Origin: Desulfobacterales bacterium
Lineage (GTDB): Bacteria; Desulfobacterota; Desulfobacteria; Desulfobacterales; JANQIE01
Direction: 5' to 3'
Length of the DNA stretch: 54,097 nucleotides
Assembly (NCBI GenBank): GCA_028282295.1
Contig: JANQIE010000043.1
Span: forward strand, 1 to 54,097
Shown piece by piece: positions 22,766 to 30,572 of the stretch. The notes under the pieces were generated by a model. That model worked only from the letters and a program-made list of their open reading frames with translations. It did no database searches and was not told where the DNA came from. The position numbers and the translations under genes are program-made. Numbering within the stretch: the first letter of the stretch is position 1; the number at the start of each line of letters is the position of its first letter.

Positions 22766-23615
22766 AGGGTACTTCGCACTGTGGCGCAGATTTGAAGATC
22801 ATCCGTTCTGGAAAGAGCCGCGTGTTTTTTCCAAGGCTGAGGCTTGGATTGATATCCTTTGGCAGACACAGCACGAGGAAGAACCGAAGGAAATCATATT
22901 TGGCATGACAGTTTTAACCCAACATTATGGCGAGTGTTTGAAGTCCACCAGGACGTGGGCCAAGCGGTGGGATTGGTCGGAAGCCAAGGTTAGAAGATTT
23001 TTTAAACTGCTGGATAAGTTAGGACAACTTTCAGCAAAAAACGAAATCGTTACGACGCGGATAAAAGTAATAAATTTCGAACAGTACGACCCAAGGCGAC
23101 GCGCAAACGACGCAGGAGCGACGCAGGAGCGACGCACGGGCGACGCACAAGCGGCGACTAATAAGAAAGTTAATACTGCCAATACTGCCAATACACTTGA
23201 GTCTCCTAACGGAGACTCGTCCGATTTACCTCCAAAAATTTCCCGATGTCCTCATTCTAAAATTATCAGCCTTTACCACCAGCACTGCCCCGAGCTTCCA
23301 AGGGTTAAAGAATGGGCTGATCCGTTCAAGGGGTATTTAAGATCCCGCTGGCTGGAAAAGAAAGAACGCCAGAATCTGAGTTGGTGGGAATCGTTTTTCA
23401 AGGACCACATAAAATCCAGCGACTTTCTGATGGGCCGGGTTAATGGCTTTCAGGCGAATCTTGGATGGATTGTTCGGAAATCCAATTTTCAGAAAATTAT
23501 CAACGGGCAATATGTAAATCGCGGGCCGCGCACAGGTTCAAAATTGGGAGATGCGAACGCTCGCGCTTGTCAAGAAGCGATTGAGGAAATGGAACGAGAA
23601 AATGCTGAAGAGTGA
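22758..23615 (+). CDS. Replication initiator (lambda O-like) with embedded origin
   Basis: 285 residues from ATG 22758, overlapping the previous stop; the longer frame upstream is not coding in this phase. Residues 1-110 resemble phage replisome-organiser winged-helix domains (WIDILWQTQ, ECLKSTRTWAKRWDWSEAKVRRFFKLL). A polar linker (about 112-160) is encoded by 11-bp DNA repeats. Residues 175-270 form the DnaB/loader-binding-type C-terminal region (SWWESFFKDHIKSSDFLMGR). Like lambda O it should bind the iterons within its own gene and recruit the loader encoded next. The function is strongly suggested by both domain layout and the DNA. Confidence 0.7.
   Translation: MHRGYFALWRRFEDHPFWKEPRVFSKAEAWIDILWQTQHEEEPKEIIFGMTVLTQHYGECLKSTRTWAKRWDWSEAKVRRFFKLLDKLGQLSAKNEIVTTRIKVINFEQYDPRRRANDAGATQERRTGDAQAATNKKVNTANTANTLESPNGDSSDLPPKISRCPHSKIISLYHQHCPELPRVKEWADPFKGYLRSRWLEKKERQNLSWWESFFKDHIKSSDFLMGRVNGFQANLGWIVRKSNFQKIINGQYVNRGPRTGSKLGDANARACQEAIEEMERENAEE
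23097..23218. other. Phage replication origin candidate (iterons, AT-rich box, hairpin)
   Basis: Five head-to-tail 11-bp iterons: CGACGCGCAAA (23097), CGACGCAGGAG (23108, 23119), CGACGCACGGG (23130), CGACGCACAAG (23141). An AT-rich stretch follows with tandem AATACTGCC copies (23172, 23181), then an 8-bp perfect hairpin GAGTCTCC/GGAGACTC (23199-23218). Lambda ori has the same order within gene O. The 11-bp period equals about one helical turn and is not a codon multiple, so it reflects DNA-level constraint. Confidence 0.7.
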
Positions 23616-24219
23616 ATTCAAAACATTTTGTGAAATTATGTGGGGTGTTGCCGATAACTTCGGGGCCGAAATCAACAAGTACGGCCTGAAAATGCGGTTC
23701 CAGGCATTGAAAGAACTCACCATCGATGAGCTTCGGCAAGCTGCGATGAATGTCATCAAAAGCCGCAAGTACACCAAAATGCCGACTGTGGCTGAAATAC
23801 TCGAACAAGTTCGGGGTAATCCGGATGACATCGCAATGGTTGAAGCCGGCAAGGTCCTGCAGGCCATCAAGAGATATGGCGCTTATAGTTCCGTGGTTTT
23901 CGATAACCCGGTGACTATGGCCGTGATTCATCAAGGCTTTGGCGGTTGGATCAAGCTGTGTACCGACCTGAACGCCCAGGACGAAAAGTGGTTCATGAAG
24001 GATTTTGTCAACACATACCGGGCTTTTCATAACCAGAAAATTGAGCACTTTGACCACCTGCCGGGAATAACTGAAACGCAAAACAGCGCGCGTGGGTTCG
24101 ATACGCACATTCCTGAGCCGGTTTTGATCGGAAATAGATCCGCCGTGAAGCGGATCCAGAACGGCACGGTTGAGCCGCAGGTTTCGAAGTTGTTGGAAAA
24201 TATAACAAAAGATTCTTGA
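23602..24219 (+). CDS. DUF6475-like protein, probable helicase loader
   Basis: 205 residues from ATG 23602, overlapping the initiator's stop; a frame-extending ATG at 23551 would add 17. The pattern FKTFCEIMWGVADNFGAEINKYGLKMRFQALKELTIDELRQAAMNVI, then PTVAEIL, and later VIHQGFGGWIKLC, fits DUF6475-type phage proteins. Their place after the initiator gene corresponds to lambda P. It likely brings host DnaB to the origin. No Walker motifs are present, so it is not a DnaC-type ATPase. Confidence 0.55.
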   Translation: MLKSEFKTFCEIMWGVADNFGAEINKYGLKMRFQALKELTIDELRQAAMNVIKSRKYTKMPTVAEILEQVRGNPDDIAMVEAGKVLQAIKRYGAYSSVVFDNPVTMAVIHQGFGGWIKLCTDLNAQDEKWFMKDFVNTYRAFHNQKIEHFDHLPGITETQNSARGFDTHIPEPVLIGNRSAVKRIQNGTVEPQVSKLLENITKDS

Positions 24220-24227
24220 GGTGAACC

Positions 24228-24344
24228 ATGATCGGCAACGCGGTTAAGAAACTAATCGAAATTGTTGAGTTACTTAAAACCCTCAGCGAAAAGCTGGACC
24301 AAGTGATTCAACTGTTAACAATCCAAAATAACCGAGGAGGATAG
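24228..24344 (+). CDS. Tiny coiled-coil protein
   Basis: 38 residues (ATG 24228) with a regular leucine/isoleucine heptad through VKKLIEIVELLKTLSEKLDQVIQLL. AGGTGA lies just upstream. The stop is one base from the next start, and the last codons form that gene's ribosome site. Probably a small oligomeric accessory; role unknown. Confidence 0.45.
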   Translation: MIGNAVKKLIEIVELLKTLSEKLDQVIQLLTIQNNRGG

Positions 24345-24345
24345 T

Positions 24346-24528
24346 TTGAAAAAGAAAGCATATGGTTACGCCCATGTATTGGTTCAGGTTGAGTTTGATG
24401 CAGATCCAAATAGGGATGAAAAAGAACAAGCCTTAGAGCAACTAACCAAACAAGCCGCGCGTGAGTATGGGCTGAGCTCACACCAGTTCGAGTTTTCTGA
24501 AGGTTTTGAGGTTTACGATCTAAAATAG
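24346..24528 (+). CDS. Small hypothetical protein with TTG start
   Basis: 60 residues. The TTG at 24346 is used because a perfect GAGGAGG lies 6-7 bases before it; no ATG is available nearby. It has alternating strands and an acidic helix (DPNRDEKEQALEQLTKQAAREY) and no recognised motif. It is in the replication operon between the coiled-coil peptide and the resolvase. Confidence 0.5.
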   Translation: MKKKAYGYAHVLVQVEFDADPNRDEKEQALEQLTKQAAREYGLSSHQFEFSEGFEVYDLK

Positions 24529-24542
24529 CGAGGTAAATCTGC

Positions 24543-24944
24543 ATGAAAGTATTTGATATTGTCCCCATTGGCAAACCGCGTATGACCCGGCGGGACCGGT
24601 GGAAAAAACGGCCATGCGTTTTAGGTTATTTTGCCTTCAGGGACCAGGTTAGGGCAGCCGGTATTACTCTACCGAACAGCGGCTATCACGTGACCTGCAT
24701 CATGCCGATGCCGCCGAGCTGGAGCAGGAAAAAACGGGAGCGGTTGCGGGGGCAGATGCATGAGCAGAAACCGGACAAAGATAACCTTGAGAAGGCGCTG
24801 CTTGATGCGGTTTTCAAAGACGATGCAAAGGTCTGGAACGGCATGATCAGCAAAATCTGGGGGGAGAAAGGGCGGATTATCGTTGATTGCGTGCCCTTTG
24901 ACGTGGATCAGTACAGGGAATCATTGGAGGATTTTACCAAATGA
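24543..24944 (+). CDS. rusA: RusA-family Holliday junction resolvase
   Basis: 133 residues. It opens with the strand IVPIGKPRMTRRDRW, and the catalytic region KPDKDNLEKALLDAVFKDDAKVW (about 78-100) carries the conserved aspartates that bind metal in RusA, followed by KIWGEKGRIIV. RusA cuts four-way junctions as a dimer, resolving recombination or replication intermediates before packaging. It overlaps the next gene by 4 bp. Length matches the family (about 120-140). Confidence 0.88.
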   Translation: MKVFDIVPIGKPRMTRRDRWKKRPCVLGYFAFRDQVRAAGITLPNSGYHVTCIMPMPPSWSRKKRERLRGQMHEQKPDKDNLEKALLDAVFKDDAKVWNGMISKIWGEKGRIIVDCVPFDVDQYRESLEDFTK

Positions 24945-25207
24945 AAATTATCTATTTTGCAATTTTTGCTTTTATTTGTACCCAAACTGTTTATGCCGAT
25001 GACGACCTGTTGAAAACAACAGAGGCGCTAAAAAAAACCGATGAGGCTGTCAGGATTTTACTCGATGACACGCTATCGGTGAAAGAGCGTATCCGGATTT
25101 ACCGGCAACGGATTGAAGCGACAATGGAAAAAACCAAACCAGCAGCAGGGGAGGGCAGCAGCGATGACCAACTTTTGCGTCCTGAATCAGAGCATGATCG
25201 TTTTTGA
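24941..25207 (+). CDS. Small exported protein
   Basis: 88 residues. The first 19 residues form a Sec signal peptide (MKIIYFAIFAFICTQTVYA|DD). The mature part is helical and charged (TEALKKTDEAVRILLDD, RIRIYRQRIEATMEK) with an acidic tail overlapping the next gene. A periplasmic helical peptide encoded within the replication operon is unexpected; role unknown. Confidence 0.5.
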   Translation: MKIIYFAIFAFICTQTVYADDDLLKTTEALKKTDEAVRILLDDTLSVKERIRIYRQRIEATMEKTKPAAGEGSSDDQLLRPESEHDRF

Positions 25208-25556
25208 TTGTTGCGCCGGAGACGATCCGGAAAAACAGAAAAAATGCGCGTATTTCGACGCAAGGCCCACCGACAAGGCAGAGCGGTGCAGGCATCTTTA
25301 CAGCGACGGCACAGCCCGTTGCGAAAATGCCATGGCCCGGAAAAATCGGGCTGCGGTTGATGCGCAGAACCGGGTTCGCACCGAAGACGGACCGGACCCG
25401 GTTTATGTTTTGCTGTTCCAGGCCAAGGAACTGATCACGGACTATATGTCGCAGCAGCCGGCCGTGTCCAGGTTTGAGGACCGGGAACTGATGAAGCGCG
25501 GTATCAGGATCAATGCCGCGATTGGGTTGACACTGGCTAAGGGTGTGTCTTCATGA
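25164..25556 (+). CDS. Cysteine-rich hypothetical protein
   Basis: 130 residues from ATG 25164, preceded by GGGGAGGG; the longer frame lies inside the previous gene. It has six cysteines in the first 60 residues (DCCAGDDPEKQKKCAYFDARP, ERCRHLYSDGTARCEN), suggesting one or two zinc sites, then a helical C-terminus. Its stop overlaps the next gene's start. I do not recognise the family. Confidence 0.5.
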   Translation: MTNFCVLNQSMIVFDCCAGDDPEKQKKCAYFDARPTDKAERCRHLYSDGTARCENAMARKNRAAVDAQNRVRTEDGPDPVYVLLFQAKELITDYMSQQPAVSRFEDRELMKRGIRINAAIGLTLAKGVSS

Positions 25557-25774
25557 GGTGCCCGACGTGCAAGAGCAATGATCACTACGTCAAGAATACC
25601 GACTCGGACTTTGACGACATAACCACCAGGGAACGGCGCTGTCGTCACTGCAATGAGAAGTTCGGGACAAAAGAGGTTATTACCCATAATTTGGGTGTGG
25701 GAAAGGTTCCAGGAGATGAAGAGGAAATTAAAACCGTGGCTCCGTACAACGGGATTGCGGGGTTGGATCAGTAA
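25553..25774 (+). CDS. NrdR-like zinc-ribbon protein (possible regulator)
   Basis: 73 residues. MRCPTCKSNDHYVKNTDSDFDDITTRERRCRHCNEKFGTKE matches the N-terminal zinc ribbon of NrdR (MxCPxC ... RRRxCxxCxxRFxTxE) and resembles Ogr/Delta-type phage activators. The ATP-cone of NrdR is absent. It is the last gene before the packaging region, a typical place for a late-gene activator, which would suit the AT-rich palindrome downstream. That role is inferred. Confidence 0.6.
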   Translation: MRCPTCKSNDHYVKNTDSDFDDITTRERRCRHCNEKFGTKEVITHNLGVGKVPGDEEEIKTVAPYNGIAGLDQ

Positions 25775-25807
25775 TTTAATTTTTATTGCATTTGGTTAAA
25801 AAAAGAG

Positions 25808-25846
25808 GCCTTTCCGGTTCGAAATGATATCGGAAGGGCTTTTTTT
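25808..25846 (+). terminator. Intrinsic terminator of the replication operon
   Basis: GCCTTTCCG (25808-25816) pairs with CGGAAGGGC (25831-25839), 9 bp with one wobble, followed by seven T residues. Confidence 0.75.
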
Positions 25847-25858
25847 GTGATTTTTTAG

Positions 25859-25898
25859 GGTATATCTACCAGATCTATCAGATATACCATATCTACCG
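25859..25898. promoter_or_regulatory. AT-rich palindrome and repeats before terminase
   Basis: GGTATATCT (25859-25867) and AGATATACC (25880-25888) are perfect 9-bp inverted arms around a spacer with AGATCT; a further TATCTACC copy follows. Lying between two terminators and ahead of the terminase genes, it could be an activator site, or part of the packaging-initiation (cos or pac) region. Confidence 0.45.
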
Positions 25899-25970
25899 AA
25901 AAAAACCTTGCCTTCAATCCGGGTTGTCATTTAACGTCTTGGTCAACACATTCCTATCCTTCTCACGGGC

Positions 25971-26027
25971 AGCGGCGATTGTCGCGGAGGTTGGCGGTCT
26001 CCGTAGGTGGCAATCGCCGCTTTTTTT
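25971..26027 (+). terminator. Second hairpin with T-tract before terminase
   Basis: AGCGGCGATTG (25971-25981) and CAATCGCCGCT (26011-26021) pair over 11 bp, enclosing a smaller GGAG/CTCC hairpin and followed by a run of seven T residues. It sits only 11 bases before the terminase small-subunit start. Confidence 0.65.
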
Positions 26028-26037
26028 AGGACAGCAC

Positions 26038-26592
26038 ATGACGAAGAAACGTAAAGGCGGCCGGCCAACAGACTACGACCCTGAAAACTATCCCCGCATG
26101 GCCTATGTCGCATGCATGGATGGCGGATTTACCGATGTCAAACTGGCAAAGCTTTTTGGCGTCAGCAAGGCTACGATAAACAACTGGAAGAAAGAGCATC
26201 CCGAGTTTTTTGACTCCATAGTACGGGGAAAGGACGAATTTGATTGCGCAGCCGCCGAGAATTGCCTGTTGAAGCGGGTCAAAGGCTTCAGATACACGGA
26301 AATTACGCGTGAGCCCTCGTCCAAAGAACCCGACAAGATGGTGGTTACCAAAAAAGTGTCAAAGATGGTCGTGCCCGACACCAAGGCCATCCAGTTCTTT
26401 TTAATCAATCGATCGAGGCGCGATCCGCAAACCGGTGAAAAACGCTGGAATCAAATCAGCCAGACCCTGATCAAAGGGTCATTGGATATCTACCAGAAGC
26501 TAACCGATGAGCAACTTGAGGCTAAACTCACTGACCTGTGCCGAAAAGCAGGAATTGATGCACCTGCTGAAGGAATACGATCGGCGGAATAG
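26038..26592 (+). CDS. terS: Terminase small subunit
   Basis: 184 residues from ATG 26038; the longer frame includes the terminator and is rejected. After a basic start (MTKKRKGGRPTDYD) comes a helix-turn-helix (GGFTDVKLAKLFGVSKATINNWKKEHPEF), then the terminase-like segment RGKDEFDCAAAENCLLKRVKGF. The small subunit recognises the packaging site and feeds DNA to the large subunit. The end overlaps the large-subunit gene by 35 bp. Confidence 0.78.
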   Translation: MTKKRKGGRPTDYDPENYPRMAYVACMDGGFTDVKLAKLFGVSKATINNWKKEHPEFFDSIVRGKDEFDCAAAENCLLKRVKGFRYTEITREPSSKEPDKMVVTKKVSKMVVPDTKAIQFFLINRSRRDPQTGEKRWNQISQTLIKGSLDIYQKLTDEQLEAKLTDLCRKAGIDAPAEGIRSAE

Positions 26593-27952
26593 GACGCGGA
26601 TGCTGTATTCGTTCTACCCGGACGAGGGACCGCTACGCCGTGATCTGTACAAGAAGCACACCGCCTTCTTCGCCGCCGGTGCCGACCACCGCGAGCGCTG
26701 CATCATGGCCGCGAACCGGATCGGCAAATCATTGGGGGTCGGCGGTTACGAAACCGCATTGCATCTGACCGGCCTTTATCCCGAATGGTGGACCGGCCGG
26801 CGCTTTGATCACCCGGTCGAGGCGTGGGCCTGTGGTGACACGACCCAGACCGTTCGGGACATTAACCAAAGAATACTGCTCGGCCCATCGGATGAACCCG
26901 GCACCGGCCTGATTCCATTCGACAATATCGTCGATATTAAAGCCAAGGCTGGATCCATTCCGGACGCGGTTGAAACGGTTACAGTGAAACATCATCTGAC
27001 CGGCGATCTGTCCGAGTTGACGTTTAAAACCTATGACCAGAAGCGCAAAGCGTTCCAGGGAACGGCGAAGCATGTGATCTGGCTCGATGAAGAACCGCCG
27101 ATGCCGGTTTACAGTGAATGTCTGCTCCGTACCATGACAACCGACGGGTTGATATTACTGACGTTTACACCGCTGATCGGGCTGTCAGAGGTTGTTTTGT
27201 CGTTCATGCCGGGCGGGAAGTTGCCCAAGGAGCAAAAGGCTTCCAAATTCGTTATCCAGGCCACCTGGGACGATGCGCCGCATTTAACCGAGCGACAGAA
27301 AGTTGAAATCATCGCATCGACTCCGGCGTACCAGCAGGATGCAAGGTCCAAGGGCGTGCCGATGCTCGGTGCCGGTGCGATCTACCCGATATCGGAAGAC
27401 GATATCACCATTGACGACTTTGAACTGCCGAAGCATTTTCCTCGCGGCTATGGGCTCGATGTCGGCTGGAACGCAACGGCCGCTGTTTGGGGCGCCTGGG
27501 ACCGGGAACAGGACATTGTCTACATCTACAGCGTTTATAAACGGGGCCAGGCGGAGCCGCCGGTGCATGCCGCCGCGATCAAGGCGCGCGGCTTATGGAT
27601 ACCGGGGGTAATCGATCCGGCCAGCAGGGGCCGCTCGCAGCGCGACGGCGAAAAGCTGATCGAAGAATATCGCAATGATCTGGGGCTCGATATTATCGAG
27701 GCGGACAACGCGCGTGAAGCCGGAATACTCAAGGTCTGGAACCGGTTGAGCACGGGCCGGATGAAGATATTTAAATCATGCCGGCAATGGTTTGAGGAAT
27801 ACCGTATTTACCGGCGGGATGAAAACGGGAAAGTGATTAAGCAGTTTGATCATCTCATGGACGGAACCCGTTATCTGATCATGTCCGGCCTGGAGCGGGC
27901 CTCTTTCCCGAAGCCGGCATCGAGTCATTTCACACCGAGGCGGGGCGGCTGA
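26558..27952 (+). CDS. terL: Terminase large subunit
   Basis: 464 residues from ATG 26558, which has AGGA upstream; ATG 26507 lacks a ribosome site. Walker A-like AANRIGKS (about 51-58) and Walker B HVIWLDEE (about 172-179) form the packaging ATPase. GYGLDVGW (D near 300), GVIDPASRGRSQRDG and DHLMDGTRYL supply the RNase H-like nuclease acidic residues. It drives ATP-dependent DNA packaging and cuts the concatemer. The sequence style resembles T7/P22-type podoviral terminases. Its stop overlaps the portal start. Confidence 0.88.
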   Translation: MHLLKEYDRRNRTRMLYSFYPDEGPLRRDLYKKHTAFFAAGADHRERCIMAANRIGKSLGVGGYETALHLTGLYPEWWTGRRFDHPVEAWACGDTTQTVRDINQRILLGPSDEPGTGLIPFDNIVDIKAKAGSIPDAVETVTVKHHLTGDLSELTFKTYDQKRKAFQGTAKHVIWLDEEPPMPVYSECLLRTMTTDGLILLTFTPLIGLSEVVLSFMPGGKLPKEQKASKFVIQATWDDAPHLTERQKVEIIASTPAYQQDARSKGVPMLGAGAIYPISEDDITIDDFELPKHFPRGYGLDVGWNATAAVWGAWDREQDIVYIYSVYKRGQAEPPVHAAAIKARGLWIPGVIDPASRGRSQRDGEKLIEEYRNDLGLDIIEADNAREAGILKVWNRLSTGRMKIFKSCRQWFEEYRIYRRDENGKVIKQFDHLMDGTRYLIMSGLERASFPKPASSHFTPRRGG

Positions 27953-30003
27953 TGGCAAAAAAGGATATCAGGACCTGGCTCAGTTGGGTAAATGACGCAC
28001 GGTTCGGTTCGCGCGTATGGCGCCTGGATAGCTGGCGCGACTCGGAACTGTACGACGGCGAGATCCTGACCCGGGCCGATATCAAAAAAGCGGTGCAGGC
28101 CGGCATCGATCCGGTCATGATCAACCGGATTTTTCCCACCGTCAACATGATTCTCGGCTCGGAATCGATCAACCGGTTCGACGTCGTTGCCAAGGCCCGC
28201 ACCACGAAAGACTCAGAGATTTCCCAGACCATGACCGAGGCGATCCGGTTTGTCATGGACCAGAACGACGGGCGTTATCTGGTTTCCGAAGCGTTCAAAA
28301 ATCAGGTCATTCCGGGGTTCGGCGCGTTGGCCGTGGTGCCGAACCACGATCCGCGGTTTGAAAAAATCCGGTTGGAGCATTGGGACTGGAAGGAAACGTT
28401 CTGGGACCCGTTTGCCTCCCCGTGGCTGGATCCGCTCCGGTGCCGCTACGTATTCAGACAAAAGTGGTGCGACCTGGAGGATCTGATCACGGCATTTCCG
28501 TCGAAGAAAAAAGAACTCAGGGAGGTTTTTGATGAATACACCGGTTACACCTCGACCGGTGATTACAATATGTGGGCCGATGATGAGGCCAATCTGGTCG
28601 AGGAACAGAAAAGAACGTTGATCGGCTCGGACTGGGCCGATTCGAAACGGCGCCGGGTCAGGCCGGTGGAGATGTTTTTTCCCAAACTGGAAACCGGCAT
28701 GTTCGCCACGTTTGCCGACGGCCGGGTCATTGAAGCCACTGAGGCGATGGACCCGCGGGATTTGTTTCAGCTTTTCAACGCGGCCCAGGAGGTGGTTCAG
28801 GCCACGGTCAAGCGAATGTATGCCTGTACCTTCCTGGGTCAGTTAACGCTGCAGGAACCGGCCAGGACGCCGTTCAATCACGATTATTATCCGGTCGTGC
28901 CTTTTGTCGGTTATCTCGACCGGTTCAATTCCCCTTTTGGGGTGCCGCGTCAGGTCCGGGGCCAGAGCGAAGAGGTGACCAGGCGCCGGTCCATGGCCCT
29001 GGCCCTTTTGAAATCGAAACGGGTCCGCGCCTCCGATAAATGCGGTGATCCGGAAAAACTGCAACAGCTTTACCAGGAAGCCAACAAGCTGGATGGATTC
29101 ATGGTCGTACCGGATGAGCATTTCGACAAGTTCATCATCGAGGATGACATCCAGTTGGCCGACGCCCATGTCCGGTTTCTGGAGCATGCCGAAAAGGAGA
29201 TCGGCGAGATCTCCGGGGCCAACGACCCGTCAATGGGCTACCGGTCCAATGTCAAGAGCGGTGTTGCGCTGGAAAAGGAGAAGCAGAGTTCGGCAGTGGT
29301 GCTGTCCAGCGTGTTCGACAATTTGCGACGGTCAACCAGGATTCTGGGAACCCTGTGCCGGTCTGCGATTCAATCTTCGTGGACCGGGGAAAAGATTCTC
29401 AGAATCACGGACCGGTTGACCGGTGCTGAAAAGTTTGTCGAGCTCAACAAACGGATCGCGGACGAATCCGGGATCCGGATCGAAAACAACGTGACCCAGG
29501 GCAGATTCGATATCGTGGTGTCCGAGGCGCCGGCCACCGATACGGTCCGGGAGCAGAACCTGAACCTGATCATTGAATGGGTGAAAAAATCGCCACCGCA
29601 GATCATACCGCACCTGATGCACCTGGCCTTTGAGATGAGCAACCTGCCGAACAAAGAACAGTTGCTCGCCCGGATCAAGCCGGTTCTGGGCGTGAATCCG
29701 GCCGAAGAGGAGATGACCACGGAGGAACGCAAACAGATGGTTGTCCAGGAACTGGAAGCCCAGAAGCAGGCCCAGGCCCAGGCCGCTGAAATCGAGGGGC
29801 AGAAGGTGCAACTGGAGCTTCAAAAGATGGACCTGGAAAACCAGAAGGTTCAGGCCGAGATATTTAAGATTTTAGGAGAGCAGGACCTCAAGAAATTTGA
29901 AGCCTGGCTCAAAAAAGAGCGGCACGACATCGATGCGTTTAAAGATGGCCTGGCGGCCGGTGCCCAGATCCAGCAACCCCAACCGATGGAGGTCCCGAAT
30001 TGA
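27952..30003 (+). CDS. Portal protein (P22-like)
   Basis: 683 residues, typical of P22-type portals. It includes INRIFPTVNMILGSE, WDWKETFWDPFASPWLDPLRCRYVFRQKW and NDPSMGYRSNVKSGVALEKEKQSS, the core, clip and wing regions of this family. The last 90 residues are a Gln/Glu/Lys-rich helix (QELEAQKQAQAQAAEIEGQK...) like the C-terminal barrel. It forms the dodecameric ring for DNA entry and tail attachment. Its TGA overlaps the TTG of the next small gene. Confidence 0.85.
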   Translation: MAKKDIRTWLSWVNDARFGSRVWRLDSWRDSELYDGEILTRADIKKAVQAGIDPVMINRIFPTVNMILGSESINRFDVVAKARTTKDSEISQTMTEAIRFVMDQNDGRYLVSEAFKNQVIPGFGALAVVPNHDPRFEKIRLEHWDWKETFWDPFASPWLDPLRCRYVFRQKWCDLEDLITAFPSKKKELREVFDEYTGYTSTGDYNMWADDEANLVEEQKRTLIGSDWADSKRRRVRPVEMFFPKLETGMFATFADGRVIEATEAMDPRDLFQLFNAAQEVVQATVKRMYACTFLGQLTLQEPARTPFNHDYYPVVPFVGYLDRFNSPFGVPRQVRGQSEEVTRRRSMALALLKSKRVRASDKCGDPEKLQQLYQEANKLDGFMVVPDEHFDKFIIEDDIQLADAHVRFLEHAEKEIGEISGANDPSMGYRSNVKSGVALEKEKQSSAVVLSSVFDNLRRSTRILGTLCRSAIQSSWTGEKILRITDRLTGAEKFVELNKRIADESGIRIENNVTQGRFDIVVSEAPATDTVREQNLNLIIEWVKKSPPQIIPHLMHLAFEMSNLPNKEQLLARIKPVLGVNPAEEEMTTEERKQMVVQELEAQKQAQAQAAEIEGQKVQLELQKMDLENQKVQAEIFKILGEQDLKKFEAWLKKERHDIDAFKDGLAAGAQIQQPQPMEVPN

Positions 30004-30215
30004 CCCCGGCAGAGGAAGCCCGATTTGAAAGACAGGTGGAAAAAGAGTTCCGTTCCCACCGTGAACTGCCCAACGGCAGGGATTTTCGGTGGAACACATA
30101 CCGGTTTTTGGATCAAGGCGGTAACGACATAGACCGCTTCAGGGATAATTTTGACGAAACGTTTCCGGATGCTCCTGGTAGTCCCGGATGGTTTGAAAAG
30201 AAGTTTGGGTCATGA
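30000..30215 (+). CDS. Small hypothetical protein (TTG start)
   Basis: 71 residues starting at a TTG that overlaps the portal stop (TTGA), with GGAGG about 9 bases upstream in the portal gene. It is charged, with aromatic residues (RWNTYRFLDQGGNDIDRFRDNFDETFPDAPGSPGWFEKKF). No family recognised. Overlap on both sides supports it being a real coupled gene in the head module. Confidence 0.55.
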   Translation: MTPAEEARFERQVEKEFRSHRELPNGRDFRWNTYRFLDQGGNDIDRFRDNFDETFPDAPGSPGWFEKKFGS

Positions 30216-30379
30216 CTCAGGATCAAGCATTGAAATTCCAGAAGGATATTGAGGCTGTGTGCCAGCGGTACGGTGCATGGTGCACGATCACCCATGACAA
30301 GCAGCCGGATCTGAAGTGGATCCGGATTGAAACAACGGCCAGGATCGGGCCTAAAAACAAAGAGGGTAACCGGAGATAA
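30212..30379 (+). CDS. Small hypothetical protein
   Basis: 55 residues; ATG 30212 overlaps the preceding TGA by 4 bp (ATGA). It contains DIEAVCQRYGAWCTITHDKQPDLKWIRIE and ends with a basic tail. Role unknown. It is the last gene before a terminator in the packaging sub-operon. Confidence 0.5.
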   Translation: MTQDQALKFQKDIEAVCQRYGAWCTITHDKQPDLKWIRIETTARIGPKNKEGNRR

Positions 30380-30429
30380 TCGCGACAATCTCCAAACCGC
30401 ACAACAGTTAAACAGTCAGAGCACTATTT

Positions 30430-30472
30430 AAGGCCGGCTGAAAGCAGAAATGTTTTCAGACCGGCCTTTTTA
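30430..30472 (+). terminator. Intrinsic terminator after the portal gene cluster
   Basis: AAGGCCGG/CCGGCCTT with an inner CTGAAA/TTTCAG stem and one bulged base gives a 14-bp hairpin, followed by TTTTTATTTAT. Full or partial termination here would separate portal from capsid expression. Confidence 0.65.
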
Positions 30473-30520
30473 TTTATACACGGCCGCGCCACGAAACGGC
30501 GCAAGACATAAATTCGGCGA

Positions 30521-30540
30521 CCACTGTCCGAAAACAGTGG
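30521..30540 (+). promoter_or_regulatory. Hairpin in the scaffold gene leader
   Basis: CCACTGT and ACAGTGG form a 7-bp stem with a 6-base CCGAAA loop, 33 bases before the scaffold start. It may stabilise or process the capsid mRNA. Confidence 0.35.
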
Positions 30541-30572
30541 GAGCGTCCATGAGACGATAAACGGAGGAGAAT

